From Terana coerulea (lineage: Eukaryota > Basidiomycota > Agaricomycetes > Polyporales > Phanerochaetaceae), in the NCBI GenBank assembly GCA_024811115.1, contig JAKOGH010001043.1:310001-374000 (forward strand): 64,000 bases of DNA, read 5' to 3'. Under the pieces are notes generated by a model. That model was not told where the DNA came from, searched no databases, and was given only the letters and a program-made list of their open reading frames with translations. Shown in pieces: positions 15,636 to 29,292 of this stretch (positions within the stretch are counted from its first letter, which is position 1; each line of letters begins with the position of its first letter). The position numbers and the translations under genes were made by a program.

Positions 15636-16967
15636 TAGTTCTACGTCGCTCTGAATGACGCATGCTCTTCGTGAGCGGGGTGATGGCCTCGAGAATGTCA
15701 AAACACACCATGACTAAAACCCGTCAAACTAAACAGCGTCGCGAGGATGGATGCGAGACAACGTGAAGTGTGTATGGGTTGGTGCCCAAGACGTGTAGGG
15801 TGGATCGCCGATAAACAGGGTGCGTGCCCGTGCTGAGTCTTCCGCTCGCACCTGTGAGTCGCGGGCGGTGAATGGACGTGGGAATCGATTACCAAGCATG
15901 GCTATCACGTGCCGCATATATAGCGCCACGCCACTCTGCGCTTGGTGTGCAGAACTTTTTCCTTCCCCGATATCAACAATGCGCTCACTCAATTTGCTCA
16001 AGGCTGTTACAGATGACTGTCTCCTTGCTACAGCCATTCGTGGTGTTATGTCCGTGCTGCGTCGGCCTATGACGGTCTCATCTCCGCTGAGTTCTTCGTC
16101 TCCGTTTCTTCCAGTTTTTTGTTTGCCAAACGTCCACACGGTCCTTAAATTGTTTCGACAGGGATGCGTTCTCGCTTCCAACAGCCTTGCCGCTGTCCTA
16201 CTGTCGGCCATGAGTCAAAACTGTGTAAGAGCAGGTTGGACGGATCATGATATGCTGCCATGCCCCGTCTTGGGGCACAGTAGTTGGGTTCGCCCTCATC
16301 CCGTCCAGCGCCGCCTTGGTGTCCAAGGGCGCACCTGGTCTCTCAAGACTTTCCTCGGTGGGCCCTCTCGACACTATTGGCTTACATCTAGTCCGCACAG
16401 GCATGGCCGTGTTGTATATACAGAATATATGAATATATCGATTTATCCCCTGCAACTTGCAAGTCACTTGCACAGTGACCAACTCGAGTGCGGAGGCCTG
16501 AGTACTGCGTTCTCATACCCATGTCATTCGCCAGCGGAGGGCAAGACAATTGGCTATCTGTCAAGATGGAACTCGTTGCATTGCTTCTTCTCGCGGAACT
16601 GCAGGTATATTAGTCTAGGGTCCTGTGCCGACAACCATTTGTCAAGCTGAATATGATCAGCGGTGGTTTCAATGAGGTTGCTAGGATCCGTAGGAAGTTT
16701 GACGGAGTGCAACGCGGTACATAGACGAGTTACGCAGCGACCTCGAGGCTGCTAGTAGGCTGCAGCGGACGCCGGCACGGCGAGTCAAGCGCGTGAGTGT
16801 GGTGGAAACGTCAAGCTCTGCCTCTTACGGCTCCTTGCCTCATGTCGACACGGCTCCCAGCCAAACCGCTACACTCATTTATATTTGCGCTCCTCGTATC
16901 TCCCGCCGTCAAATAAAAGCATCAGTTACTTTCCTGCACTCAGCAACGCCACTCGTGTGCGAGCTCG
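15636..16967. other. long divergent upstream region with two opposed ORFs
   Basis: About 1.3 kb between UBP15 (minus) and the next plus-strand gene. It includes an AT-rich patch near 16420-16450. A minus-strand frame of 160 codons (15729-16211) and an overlapping plus-strand frame of 276 codons (15820-16650) are both open. Neither has a domain, a membrane segment or convincing exon partners that I recognise, so I do not call a gene. One of them, or a long 5' untranslated region, remains possible. Confidence 0.4.
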
Positions 16968-19900
16968 ATGCTGAGCAGCCACCGCCGGAATGCCACTGCC
17001 ACTCGACACGACGACCCACGGCTATATAATCACGAATCGGACTCTGACCGCCCGCGACAGACCATGGCGACTACTCAACGACATAACATCGAGTACGGCA
17101 CCCACATTGCTATCCCTGACAAGCACCACCGCAGTGCTAGACGTGCTGATGCTTCAGGCAACCCCCTTGCTTCCGAGCAAGCGCCTTCAACTCAGAAGCA
17201 ATCGAGCTCCAGGGAGGCTGATTATGCCAGCGGTCCGACTTATTACAACCCTACACAGACCATGAACCAAGCCGCCTCGTCACGAATGGCGACCGCCGGT
17301 GCTTCCAGCAGTGCCGCCCACCCGCGCCCGCCGGACACGCAGGACTACGACATTCGTGCGTATGCGAAACGGAGAACAGACAGGCAGAGTCCACGCTCGT
17401 CAGAGGAAAAGATTCTGACCACAGAACAGGGCAAGCCATCCCGGACGAGTCATTTACCTCCGAGTGGCTATCCCACCGCGCCTCTCGTTCCTCAAGTCAG
17501 CTCTGTCTGGGCACCGCCCCTGCAACCACAGTCTAGCCGGGATCCCACTTCGTCCTCGAAGCACCGCCGTGATAAAGACCGTGATCGCGACAAGGACAGA
17601 GAGAGGAGGAAGGAGAGGGAAAGAGAGAAGGAACGCTTATTGCGGGAGGAGGCTGAGAGGATGCGCGAGAGGGCCGCTGCGATAGATAAGGAGTTGGACA
17701 GGCAGCGGCGGCGCGAGGAGAAGGAACTGCGACGAGCGGAGAGAGAGAAGGAGAAGGAGCGAGAGAGACGAAGACAAGAGAAGGAAGAAGAGCGGGCTCG
17801 TAGGCACAGGGAGAAAGAGAAAGCCAAGGAATACGAGTCACGCATGAAGGACGGGTCCAACGGCGCGCCCCTGTATGCTGTTTATCCTCAACAGGCGGGA
17901 GCAGGATCGCTCAAAACTGCGAATGAAGGCAGGGGCTCTGTGAGTACTTTCTGGCTCTTTTTCCCGCCTTACGCTGACTTTGTTCCATTCAGACTGATCA
18001 AGTGCCGTCCTCTAACATCGTTTTGCCTGCAATACCACACGCTCCTCTGCAGCCAACCTCCCGTCCCCCTGCCACGCGTGATCCACGCAAGGGCGATGTC
18101 ATTCCTGCATTGCAGACAGTTCCTCCGCACGTGCCCGAGAAAGAACGGAAGGCACACCGCTCTCACCGTGACAAAGCACTCGCGCAGCAGCTTGCTCAGG
18201 AATCCGGAATGTCAAGCAGTGAGCAAGAACAATCTGGAAGGGAGCGTGGTACGGTATGTCCTCAGTTTACTCCTGAATATACTTCCAAGCTGACGTACGA
18301 AACTCATATCCAGAGGAGAACGGAGCGCCGTCATACCCAGCGGGACATGAATGGAGATAGTCATAACTCGGGGCCTTCTGGCAGCGAGACGGAACGTGTA
18401 CCAGGTCATGAGCGGGTAAGGTTTCGCTATATTACATACACTTATCGAATTAATCATGGCATTCGCAACAGCGCAAAGCGAACAGGGTACAAGACCCTCA
18501 TACCGCTTATCGACAGCAGACCAGCTCGGCTGGTCAAGCCGCCAGCTATGCGCCTCCTCAAGCCCACTCTACTGTACCTGTAGGTCCCGCTAGTTTCCAA
18601 CGCCTTACCCCACAAGTCGTCAGCATCCGAGCTGGTCAGGGTCCTGCTGATCCTGAGACGCCACTCGTGCGCTCTAAGACTCCCTTTGCTGTCAGTCAAG
18701 GACGCTCACGCGACCCGCAGGCTACGCAGGCGTATACGGCCAACCCATACATCACGCAACCAGTTGTCCTTCAGGCCAGCAGCTCGCAGCAACAGCAACC
18801 CAGAGGCCTTACGCATCGGACGTCTCAGAACGATGTCGTTCGCGGTTATGCGCCACCCAACACTTTCCAGCCAGCGTATGCCCCGCCATTATCTCAGCCG
18901 ACACCTGCTTCACAGAATGTATCATTGTCTCAGCCTGGGTCCGTGAATGTCACTGCTGCGCCGAATGGATACCAGACTACCCCGAAAAGCATGACGATCT
19001 CCGTACCAGCTGTTGCACGGCCCTCTCCTCCGCAGGGACTTGGCCTGAAGACAGGATACACCCCGCCGATCAAGAGCACCGAAGTGCATCTTTCGTCGGA
19101 GAACCTTCCGCAGCAAACAGCCGCTTACAATGCCAAACTCAACGTCTACCGCTCCCCGGAATTCAGCATACCCCCACCTCAACAGCCCGTTGAGCCGCAG
19201 TACGTCACAGTCAATACGAACACGACAACGGTGAAAGAGCTAGCCGCCAAGTTCCCTCTCAACGACGATTTGCTGACCTCAGCGTCGTCGTCAACGCTGA
19301 ATAACAGGGCAGCTCCTGGCACTGTCAACCCCGGCCAGAACGCGCATCCGACGGTAGACTTGACCGAAACGTACGACTATTATGGACGACCCCACGGATA
19401 CCCTCTCCTCCAAGACCCGTTCGCTTCAGAACAAGGCACAGCAGGCGGTTTCCCCAAGCAATCGACGCAGCAATCGGCTTGGGACCATAAGGTGTCTATT
19501 CCTGTGGCTCCGCCGAGGACTACGCTACCACCTAGTGTATCCGCGTCGTCGTACGCAGCCGCCCAGTCTGACTCACGCACGTACAAGCAGCCCCCAGGGT
19601 TTGCAGCGTATCAGCCACAGTTCTCGAGACCACAAGCCACTCCACTGCAAAACAAACTCAGCAACACACCGACCGTGAATAGCTCGCATCCGCACGTCGC
19701 TTCTGAGAGCATGCCAGTCGGTCAGAGGAATATTCAAGCATCCGCTCTCGGTATGTATACGCCAGCGAACCCCAATACGTCAAACTCTCCCGCACGAAGC
19801 ACGCAACAACCCCTGCAGCGCTCGCCGAGCACGCTCAATGCCGTGCCGCTCACTGGCACCCCGAAATATCCGCCATCGGTTCAGCTGAACGCGCGGAACG

Positions 19901-21620
19901 GTTCCACAGACACCGTTGTCTATCCTGGCGCGAAAGCGTCTCCCAGCCATTCCACGAGACATATCGCACAGCGCACCAGCAACAGCAACCTCCACGCTAA
20001 CGTCTCCTCACGACCTGATACGAACACTTCACGCGCCATGAACGTCACGACCGAATACCCCGAGTTCTCGCGATACCGTTCTCAAGCTCACGCCGCATAC
20101 CCTAATCCTCCACATACCGCACCTCTCACGGCCAATCCTACCACCGCATTCCCACCAACTACTCACGCTCACCATTCGCGGTCGGCTTCACAGCCGACTA
20201 ACCAACAACCATCTCCGTATGATCCTCTTCCGACACCTCAGCGAAGCCAAACAAACCCTGGGTCTTTTGCTGTACCCCCAGCCCTGCAGCGGCACCTTCC
20301 GCGTCGGCGATAGCTGCTGCCTACCGCAGCGGCTTGTACACGCCGGATGTATCCCGCTCTCAGCCGACAACAGACCGCCGCGTGCCTCCTCGAGCCGCCC
20401 CTTCTCCTGCACCGACCATCACTCAACAGCAATACGCGCCGGCGCCCTCGATGTTGTCCAAGACTGGGTTTGCGCTCCCCGGTAACCCTTCCCAGCCACC
20501 CCGGGGGCAAGCTTTCCCTCCACCCTCCGCTCCACGTGCGAATGGTGCAGCAGCAGCACCTTCCCAATCGCGTACGAAGCCCGAGCCACCAGCTCAGAGC
20601 GCGCTCATGTCCGAGCGCGTAGCGATCTCTGGGCATCTGTCGACTCCTGCGCCCACCAAGGCTCAGCTGACCGCACCTTCTGAGGAGCTGCTCATGACTC
20701 CGTCGTCTCTCGCGCCGTCCATGCTCAAGGGAGGCAATCTGCCCACGCCGCCCATCGCACGTGCTCCTATGTCGGCTCCCGTCCAACAGCCCGCATCCTC
20801 CAAACCCCCGTCGTCTCGAGAGACAAGAGACGGTCGCAAGAAAGGCTTATTTGGTCTCTTCCGCTCTCGATCCTCGCCGCCGAAGCAGGACGTGCGCATC
20901 CCCGCTGAGCCTGGCACCGACCGCGCCGCGCCGAAACCGAGGCAGCGCTCGGCCTCGCAGACGACTATCAACGCGGTGGCCGCCTCGGTCAGGAACATCA
21001 TTACGCCGCACCCGAATCCCAGCCGCAGCCAGACAGTGCAACCTGCGCTGGAGGAGCCCTCCTGGCCCCGGAGGCCGTCTGCGGAGAGCACCAGACCGGC
21101 GACCGCCACGCCCGCCGCTGACGGGTACTTCCCGCCTGTGAACGAGGACATGCCGCGCCGCCGCGAACCGTCGGTGTATGCGCCTACGCCTGTGCGCGCG
21201 GCGCCGATGCAATCGGCCCCGTCTGGTCGGAGGAGTCCCAATTCGAGGATGTTCACGCCCTTCCGCCTGGTGTCAAGGAAGCCTCATCGAGTGTCTGCCG
21301 CATCCGTGGAAGCTGCTCCGCCTACTGCTGTGAGTATCTCTCTTTTGCATTAATTGTTGGCGGGGGCTGACCTGGATTCGTATGACCAGGCAAACACCGT
21401 GTTTGGAGACGACTCTGTCAGGAGCTCTACCGCTGGCAGGCCTTCTCCACCTCTGCGGGATCCTTTTCAGGCCACAGAATACTGGAGGGACGAACAGGAA
21501 GATGACGCGCGAGATCGAGGACGGAAGGGGCGGCGGCGTCCCGGGGTCGTGTTCGACGTCAGCGAGGACTTCACCGATACGGAGACGCACGGGAATGGGC
21601 GACGCAAGGGGAGACGGTAG
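16968..21620 (+). CDS. large low-complexity protein with charged helical block
   Basis: I do not recognise this protein. It is about 1,400 residues, rich in Ser, Pro, Gln and Thr, and mostly disordered. Near residues 205-300 lies a strongly charged helical block of RDKDRDRDKDRERRKERERE type that should form a single alpha-helix or coiled coil. A second basic patch, GRKKGLFGLFRSRSSPPK, lies near 20840-20880. Four introns are visible, including donors at about 17940, 18254 and 18416 and one at 21330-21390. It ends NGRRKGRR with TAG at 21618-21620. One C must be added to the run at 20275-20279 to join PSPYDPLPTPQRSQTNPGSF to SASAIAAAYRSGLYTPDV. The start is ambiguous: ATG at 16968 is in frame, but ATG at 17064 has a better context, and TATATAAT lies at 17023-17030. 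A cytoskeletal or cell-polarity scaffold is a guess only. Confidence 0.75.
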
Positions 21621-22721
21621 TATCTCATCACATTATGACTTTCACGCTTCGCTTTTGGGTTATTTGCATCGTCAAGGGGTCGTCTGGCTTGGTCCAGCTT
21701 GTGTGGTACCCACAGTCTAGATTTCATTCGCTATTATGTTGTCGCTTCTTGTTCGTTTCGGGTATTGTATACTAATCGGCGCACAGAATCGCTCGCATGT
21801 TAACGTTGTATATTATGAGCTCTGTTGTACATACTATAGTAATGTATCTATGCAGTTTGCAGCCTCTTGAATCTACTGTCTTGCGCTGCGTACTGGAGCA
21901 CAAACGCCCGCGCGCACGGACCACTTTTCTCCTGAGCGCCCGAGGTAAGCCCTGCCCTAAACTGCCTCTCGCCGCCCGGTATAAATCGACGTGCGCGCCC
22001 TTCTGGTTTCTTCAGAACATACTCAGCTAGGATCTATTTTATAGTTTCTAACTCGAGTCTCGCATGTTTACACATGCCACATCCTTCAAGTCCAGTCGAT
22101 GACATTTGCGTCCGCCCGTCATACCGAGAACTGTGGCCTGCCTCCTCGGAGGCGGGTCTCGAGGACGTTTGGCTCGTCTTCTGGTGTGCGCCGATTTCGG
22201 TGCCACTGAGGGCGAGCCAGCGGGTTGGACGTCGGTCTGATGGATTACCTACGAAGGAGTTGTTTTTCTGTAGTACTTGGATTGGAATACATGATTTTTG
22301 CTCTCTATTACGCTACGACCATTGCATACAAGACCAACTCACATTCAGACGGAAGTAGCAGCACGGAAAACGCACGTACATGTAGATCGTCCACCATAGG
22401 GATATCCCTGACGGGCGTAAAACAAACGAGACCAAAAAACAAAACAAAAATTACGCTACGAACTGTCTGTCGGGAGAGAAAGTGAACAGCGAAGAAAATA
22501 AGCCGATGCAAATTTGTGGGGACATCAGCGCCATCAACGCCACAAAGCTGGTCTGTCCTCATTTGAGCTTTCCGGCCGGCTTACCCAGTGCTTACCCGCA
22601 TATACGAGGTCCATCTATGTGCTGCATTAATATTTATAACATAGCTGGCGGTACACCAGAGTAACGGCGACATATACAAGTACATTTTACATCCCATGCT
22701 ACAAAGAAAGGCACGCCAGCA
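21621..22721. other. intergenic gap between convergent genes
   Basis: About 1.1 kb holding the 3' flanks of the low-complexity gene (plus) and RdRP2 (minus). No frame has recognisable protein features. A TATAAAT-like string near 21980 has no gene placed to use it. Confidence 0.45.
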
Positions 22722-25700
22722 CTAATTCATGTCCTCCGTCACATCCCGAGTCGGCGGCTCGGCTTTGATCAACGTCAAAGCCTCGAGAATTTCGCGCATT
22801 GCGATCAGACCAAAGCTCCGAAACCCGAATGGATCAGGCTTCAATATGGTGCTAATCCTGAATGCAATCCACGCGCGTTTCAAAGCCTCGTGCTTGTCAA
22901 CTTTGTCGCCCCCTAAGATCTGGGCGGTGATACGATTGACGAGCAACGAAGTCTGGTCTCGCACTTGTTGGATCTTTTCCTTGCGCATGACCGGCTGGTT
23001 GGTCTGCGCGACAATGGTCCCCGCGACTACCTCTTCTTCCGTGAGCATCGCCGAGCGCCTTTGCGAGAGGCTGAAGGTTACGCAAATCGTTCGGAGCGCG
23101 GAGACGTAGTCTTTGAAGGCCCTCCAGACGGGCTCGATCCGTTTCTTGTGATATTTGTACGGTGAAACGACGTGCGGGGTGATCTGAGCTCGCAGCACTT
23201 GCTCGACGGGGTCGTTGCGCGGGAACTTGTTTTCCTGGAATATGGCCAGAACCTTGTCTATTGGAAGGAAATACCCGATATTCGACGGGTCGCCACTCGG
23301 CCGCTTCACCTCTGGCACAGTCAGCTGCACCTCGCGGAACAGCTTCCCAATCCACCGCTGGCTCTCATAGTACAAACTCGTATCTCCTGCGGTGATCTCA
23401 GGCATGTTCCAATCCGGCTTTGCAGATACTCGACTGCGAGGGATGTCCTCCAATGCAACTGGTAGCCCGGTTTTAGCGTAGTCGACGGCATCGCTGTGTA
23501 GCTCTGCGAGTCGTTCTAATGCTCTTGTGTTATCGTGTTCACAGGACGGATCCAGGACGCCTGGCGGACTGTGGTCCATCGTGGTAAGCCAATTCGCTGC
23601 AATGAGTCCGATAGACTGATACAAGGGGGCAGCGATAAGTCATTTGATCGACATAAAAATGAGACCCAGCTTACTTCGCTGTATAGATATTCTGTGACAA
23701 AGTCTGCTACGTCTTGCAGAGTGCTCGGCCGATCCAGCATCTTTCGTTTCCCGGGATCGTAATCAGCGGGTTCGTAAGTAACCGTGGGCAGCATGGCGCC
23801 GAGGTCTGTCACGACGAACTCATCACCTGAGTTGGTATTGATCAGCCCCTTGTCATGACAGAGTAGGTTAAGGACCAGTTAATCGTACCGTCTAAATCAC
23901 CGCCGCCCAGACACGAAGCCAGAGGTCGGGACCCTGCGGGATTGATTTAGCTGTCTTGAAACTATTGCACAACACTTGAACATTAAACACACCTTTCGTA
24001 GAGAAGACAAGAGTATTAGCCAAAGGCTCAATACGGAACGGCGAATCCGGAGGCGGTTCCCCTATAGCGTAGACAACTTGTACATCGCCTCTGTGGATAA
24101 CCGGTGAACGTGCGATCAAAGTGTCACCCGACAGATAAACGGGCTTTTCGCCGGCCACAGGGACGATGCAGGCGAATATCTGCCCCTCCTCTAGATATTG
24201 ATGGACGTCTGCGACGCCCACCAAGTTCCAGCCGCAGGGAACGGGGATGCGTGCCTTGTGCTTCACGTCACGGAGGATGTGATGGGTCGCGAAGTTTAGG
24301 ATCTGCATCGTGAAGCCGTCGTTGCCGAGGCTGGCGATCGCCAGGCTGCTGAGCTCCGCATAGATGAAAGGTAAATGAAATGCTGCACCCAAATTGAAGC
24401 TATCGAGTACTCCTGCTGCGTCCTTGAGTGACCACATCGCATCTTGGGTCTGCCCTATCACCGAATCCTGCAAGTACTTCAGGAACTCGTATCCACCGGT
24501 CATCTTGAGTTCCTCCAATAGCATCACGAGTGGCCTGTTGAGATAGAACTTCCCTGGGTTGGTATACACCTTTGCTATTTCCAATGTCTTGTCGGATGCC
24601 TCGAACTTGATCATGGACTCTCTAAGACACACGGCTCTCCCCTCCATAGTATAGTCCACGCTGATTACGCCTTTGGACCCCTGGTACCGAATCTGGAAGG
24701 CACGGGGGACCACAGCCTGGGTGCGCCGGTGCTTCCGACTTCTGCAAAGTGTCTCCCATATCTCAGCTGCAAGGTCTGGAGACACCGTCCCAGCGCCATC
24801 CGTAAATGCCCATTTATCGTCTGGAGACATGATGTCGCGCATCACGGTCAGATCACCCGCTTCGACGGTGACGGATGCTTCCGTCGAGGAAAGGCCTTGT
24901 GCAATACGTGCGCCGAAACGAGCTGGACACATGATGAGCTGGGGGTCTACTACCGTGTTGAATGCCCCCAGACCGGCTACGATGGATTCAACGGTGACGT
25001 TCTCGATGAATTGCGTACCATCGGTCCCGGTAGATGTCAAAGGAAACTCCTTCGCGAACCAGACGCTGTGTCCTTTCAGCCCGGAGCCCGAGTACGCGAA
25101 GTAGCGGAAGTGCCGCCGTGCGATGACTAGGCCGTGTTTGAGGACATTGCCGAAACGGTCATGAATGAAGGCGCGCCCGTCGACCTCTCGGTCGGTACGG
25201 AACTGGAGTCCGTTTTCGTCCACAAAGCGAACGCGAATGAAGCTTGACGAATGCTGGGCGTATTTTCGTACGACTCGGTTGGCCCGTTCCGGGAAGGGTC
25301 CTTCTAGCCGCACGGTGGTCGGCGTGACAACTGCATGCAAACAGTCAAATTCTTGACGAGTGCCGTTGGAAATATCTTCTGGAGAGGTAGGTTCTGGAGG
25401 GACGAAGTCTCGTCTGCAGCGCAAGAAGAGCGTCTTCAGAGCGCTGCCGAGATCCGATGAGTTGGTGTACCAGGCTGGGTCCCGCGCCTCCCGACCGAGA
25501 TGGCGCACAAACGAAGAGAGGTACGCGACGTCTTTGTTTTCAGCCATCTTCACGAGCTGTGGGCGAAGACTCAAGAGTTCCCGTAGATCCATGATGTTGT
25601 CCCTCGCTAACACATCGACCTGGAAAGCCAGCTCCCACTCCAGTGACGAGAGCCACTCCTGATAGTCAGCCTGGACTTGGCGGCAAAATAGACGGCGATG

Positions 25701-26710
25701 GTCGATGGGGTACATGAAAGTCTTCCTGTTGAGCCGAGCATGCTTGCAAAGCCATTTGAGATTTTCAACGGCGGTGACGTCGTCGCAGATGATCCTAAGA
25801 GCTAGAGAGGTGTACATAACATATGTTATGTGCTCTTGGTCGATTGCCGTTAAGCGAAGCCGGCGCTGCGTCGACTTCTTGCGACCCTCCTCGGGGCGAT
25901 CATGGTCCTCCACCTCTACCAGCTCGCTTTCGTAAGTCGGAGAGCATTTGAGCGAGAGGAAGAAAACCGTCTCCGTGTTGGGTTGCCGTTCCAGCGCGGC
26001 CCAGGCGACCTGAGATGCATGTATGACGATGATCGTGGCGTACGCTTGCCCCGACATTCGGATGCGAAACACTCTGCGCTCTCCGTTGAACGACAGCTCG
26101 CCCGCACCAGGGCAAAGTTTTTCGTACTCAATGGAGTAGACGTTATCTCGGCATTCCCAACCGAATTGAATAGCACGAACGGAGACTGTCTTGGTACGCA
26201 GGTCGGCCCAAAGGTTTCCCCGCTCCTCTAGTTCCTGGGGGTCGACGTATGGAGTGGACGTGATGATTTCAACGATTTGAGGCCGGGGATCCCTTCGACT
26301 CTCCTTAAACTTCAGCGTCTTTTCACCCACGCGAATTGTCCTGTACGGTTCAGCACCACCATATTCCTGTAGAAAATGGTGGCCAATCTCGTAAGTGGGT
26401 AGTGTGAGAGCTCCTCTACGACATTCGCCTGCATTCTTTTGGGGAAAGACAGCGACCTCAAAGTTCAAAGGGAGAGAACTGTACTGCTGAAAATCATCGC
26501 CGTGAAGGATTTCGGCTATGGCTCGTTTCACGGCGTGTACATTGGTGGTCGTGCATATGTTTTCCATGAATACCTCCATGACGAACCTAAGGCTAGGTGA
26601 GCAAATTCTAGGTACTCAAGGATAAGCGTAGGGAGTAAAGCATACCAGTAAGCGTAGCTCTCCGGTCGTGGAGGTAGTGGAAGACTTGTAAAGGCCACCA
26701 CCCATGGCAT
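22722..26710 (-). CDS. RNA-dependent RNA polymerase 2 (paralogue of RdRP1)
   Basis: This is the second cellular RdRP, in the same orientation as RdRP1 about 12 kb away. Exons are 26710-26646, 26586-23993, 23933-23889, 23826-23675 and 23615-22722, and the lengths sum to 1,249 residues plus stop. It starts MPWVVAFTSLPLPPRPES and needs no frame repair. Shared blocks with RdRP1 include AIQFGWECRDNVYSIEYEKL, PTYESEL, KFYLNRPLVMLLEELKMTGG, NLVGVADVHQYLEEGQIF and LTEEEVVAGTIVAQ. The catalytic loop SRPLASCLGGGDLDGDEF is again assembled by splicing, with the same 45-nt exon 3 and 152-nt exon 4 as in RdRP1. The DLDGD aspartates are intact. It is likely to synthesise RNA in silencing. Which of the QDE-1, SAD-1 or RRP-3 branches it belongs to cannot be told here. 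Confidence 0.95.
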
Positions 26711-27476
26711 GCCCCGGCGGACGCTGTACGTTCAACAGACGTATACAAGAACGAGCTTATCGGGCAAATCAATCTTGGTATCAAAACGCAGCTTGATATA
26801 TAAGACAGTACAAGGAAGGTGGGGTGAACGCAGTCATATGTATGCGAATTCGAAGCTGTACGCTGGACTGCACATGTCCGAGGAAGCATCTCTTTCACGG
26901 CAACGCAGGCTGCTTGGAGGGGGCGAGGTACAATGGCACTCGCCGTAACAATTTGTCGCTTCCCGGTTGCTCGTTGTGTTGGAGTGCAGGATTTTGGAGA
27001 GAACCTGCACAGATGTGTGAGCCGACTTTCCAACTCGAGGCTAAACGCTATTCAATCTGGTACACACGTACATGACATAGTGTTCTCCAGACTCTCAGCA
27101 AGCTATGTACTGTGTGACTTTCCGAGGTGACGCCAGCCAACGAGCGATGGTTCGGACGGCGACCAGTGGTCTATTCTTGGCTGTATGCACGCTAGTTTTT
27201 CAGAATCTTGGACTGGAAGCCAGAAAAGTCTTCTGTACGCTTGGGCTGGTTGTAAATGTTGAGGACATGGATTGCTCAAGTGCGAGAGTATATGGTTGAG
27301 GCTGCGGTACTGTAGAGGAAGGTGATGGGCGGAGGAAAGGACGAGTTCACCAAGTCAAATTCAGCGGTCGTCTCTACGGCTGCGCACGCACCGTTTTGCG
27401 AGCCAACGCCCCTTGTCTCAAACGCTCACCGTCGTCGCAGAACCTCAAGGGTCTTGCCAGCGGGCTCTCTTGCAAG
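26711..27476. other. divergent upstream region, RdRP2 / mannosyltransferase
   Basis: About 770 bases separating the starts of RdRP2 (minus) and the GT15 gene (plus). It should contain both promoters. A TATATAAG string sits at about 26797-26804 on the plus strand, too far from the plus-strand start to be assigned. No coding frame is supported. Confidence 0.45.
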
Positions 27477-29292
27477 ATGATGACCCCAATGCGATACGTC
27501 GTGTTGGTGCTGGGTATCGTCGTACGTGCTACACTCAACTCTCAGAGTCCTCTCGCTGAGCGCGAGCGCCATCACTGCATGTGCTCTTACCACTACAGAT
27601 CAGTCTGCACTTCATTCTCAGCTTCTCGCACGAGGAATATGGCCGTGCAACCTCGCTGTCGAGTATCGCGAGCAGTATCAAGAGCTCGACAGGTCGTCCT
27701 CCATACGCGGACGGTGTGCCCGAGGAATATCGTCACACCGACTTGGATGTTTCCCTACCGCCCACAGCACGCCGGGCGAACGCCACCTTCGTGCTTCTCG
27801 CTCGCAATAGTGACCTGAACGGTATCGTCAGCAGTATGAAGCAAATGGGTGCGCTCAGGGTGCGGCTATGTTCTGTTTGCCAGTACTGATCGTGTCACAG
27901 AGGACCGTTTCAACAAGAAGTGGAAGTACCCTTACGTGTTCCTCAATGAAGAGCCATTCTCAGATGAGTTCAAGGAGTGCGTAGCTTATAACAAAGTCAT
28001 TTTCAGTCGTGTTCTTACCTCCTTGCGTAGACGTGTCCAAGTGATCACAGACGCGAAAGTGGAATTCGGCCTGATTCCCAAAGACCATTGGTATCAACCT
28101 GACTGGATTGATGAGGACAAGGCTAGCAAAGCTCGCGACGATATGGTCAGGCATCAAGTTATTTACGGGGGTGAGCCCTTTTGCGATTGTGTTCAGAGTT
28201 GCATAGCTTACATTCTTGTTTCTAGGCAGTGTGCCGTACGTGTCCACATGCAACTCAGTCTTTGAGGATACTGAGCATGTCACAGATACCGCAACATGTG
28301 TCGCTTTAATTCCGGGGTAAGTTTTGCTGTGGCCTCGTGGCTGAACGTTATTGAACACTTTCTACTCTAGTTCTTCTTCCGCCACGAGCTTCTGCAGCAG
28401 TACAAGTATTACTGGCGCATTGAGTATGTCCGTCCTCACTTTCTCGTAGCTTCATGTTAAGACTATCAATTATAGGCCTGACGTCACATTCTTCTGTGAT
28501 CTGGACTACGATGTAAGACACGACTTGCTGAAGCTAATAATCTGTATTAACGTGCATCCCTTACCAACAGCCTTTCTTGATAATGCAAGACCAGAAGAAG
28601 GTTTACGGTTTCACTGTTTCCCTCTACGAGTACGAGGCGACCATCCCGACGCTTTGGTCCGCGGTGAAGGGTACGTCCTTGCCGGTTCACTCCTGCGCAT
28701 GGTCTCACCGCGACAAACAGAGTTTATCACCGAAAATCCTACGCTCGTTGAGCCAGGAAACGCCATGCAATTCCTCTCGGATGACGGAGGCGAGAGTTAC
28801 AACCGTTGCCACTGTAGGTGTCTACTGCACAGTTTCGGGAATCTACTGACTATTTGGCCGCGTAGTCTGGAGTAACTTCGAGATCGGCGACCTCGACTTC
28901 TGGCGCGATGAGGCATACATGAAGTTCTTTGACCATCTGGATAAGAAGGGCGGCTTTTACTACGAGGTAAGCCAGTGTCTCCCTATGGCGCCCGGTTGCA
29001 GGATCTCACGCCGCTTGACAGCGTTGGGGCGATGCGCCAGTACATAGCATCGGCGCCGCATTGTTCGCCAAGAAGGAGCAAATTCACTTTTTCAGCGACA
29101 TCGGTGTGTCCACGCCCTTCAGCATTTCTATCCCCCTCGGTTACTGATGGCGTTGTAGGATACCGACACAACCCCTTCCAGCACTGCCCCCAGGGCTCTC
29201 TTCACAGCAAGGGCAAATGCTGGTGCAACCCTAAGGACAACTTTGACTACGAGTGGTACTCGTGTCTTAACCGATACGACAAGATGTTCTAG
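27477..29292 (+). CDS. GT15 alpha-1,2-mannosyltransferase (Kre2/Mnt1/Ktr family)
   Basis: This Golgi type II membrane enzyme adds alpha-1,2-mannose from GDP-mannose to O- or N-linked glycans of secreted and wall proteins. The start [16 protein letters not shown] gives a short cytosolic tail and a signal anchor. Spliced exons then give [62 protein letters not shown], the DxD-like [12 protein letters not shown], and the family signature [19 protein letters not shown]. The C-terminus is [17 protein letters not shown], then [20 protein letters not shown], with TAG at 29290-29292. At least nine small introns are present and no frame break was found. Length and motif order fit the family. Its exact member (Kre2, Ktr1 and so on) cannot be fixed, so no symbol is given. 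Confidence 0.94.

Noticed and set aside
20663..21256. Minus-strand 197-codon frame
   Set aside because: Antisense to the in-frame basic and Pro-rich part of the plus-strand low-complexity gene; GC-rich DNA leaves antisense frames open.
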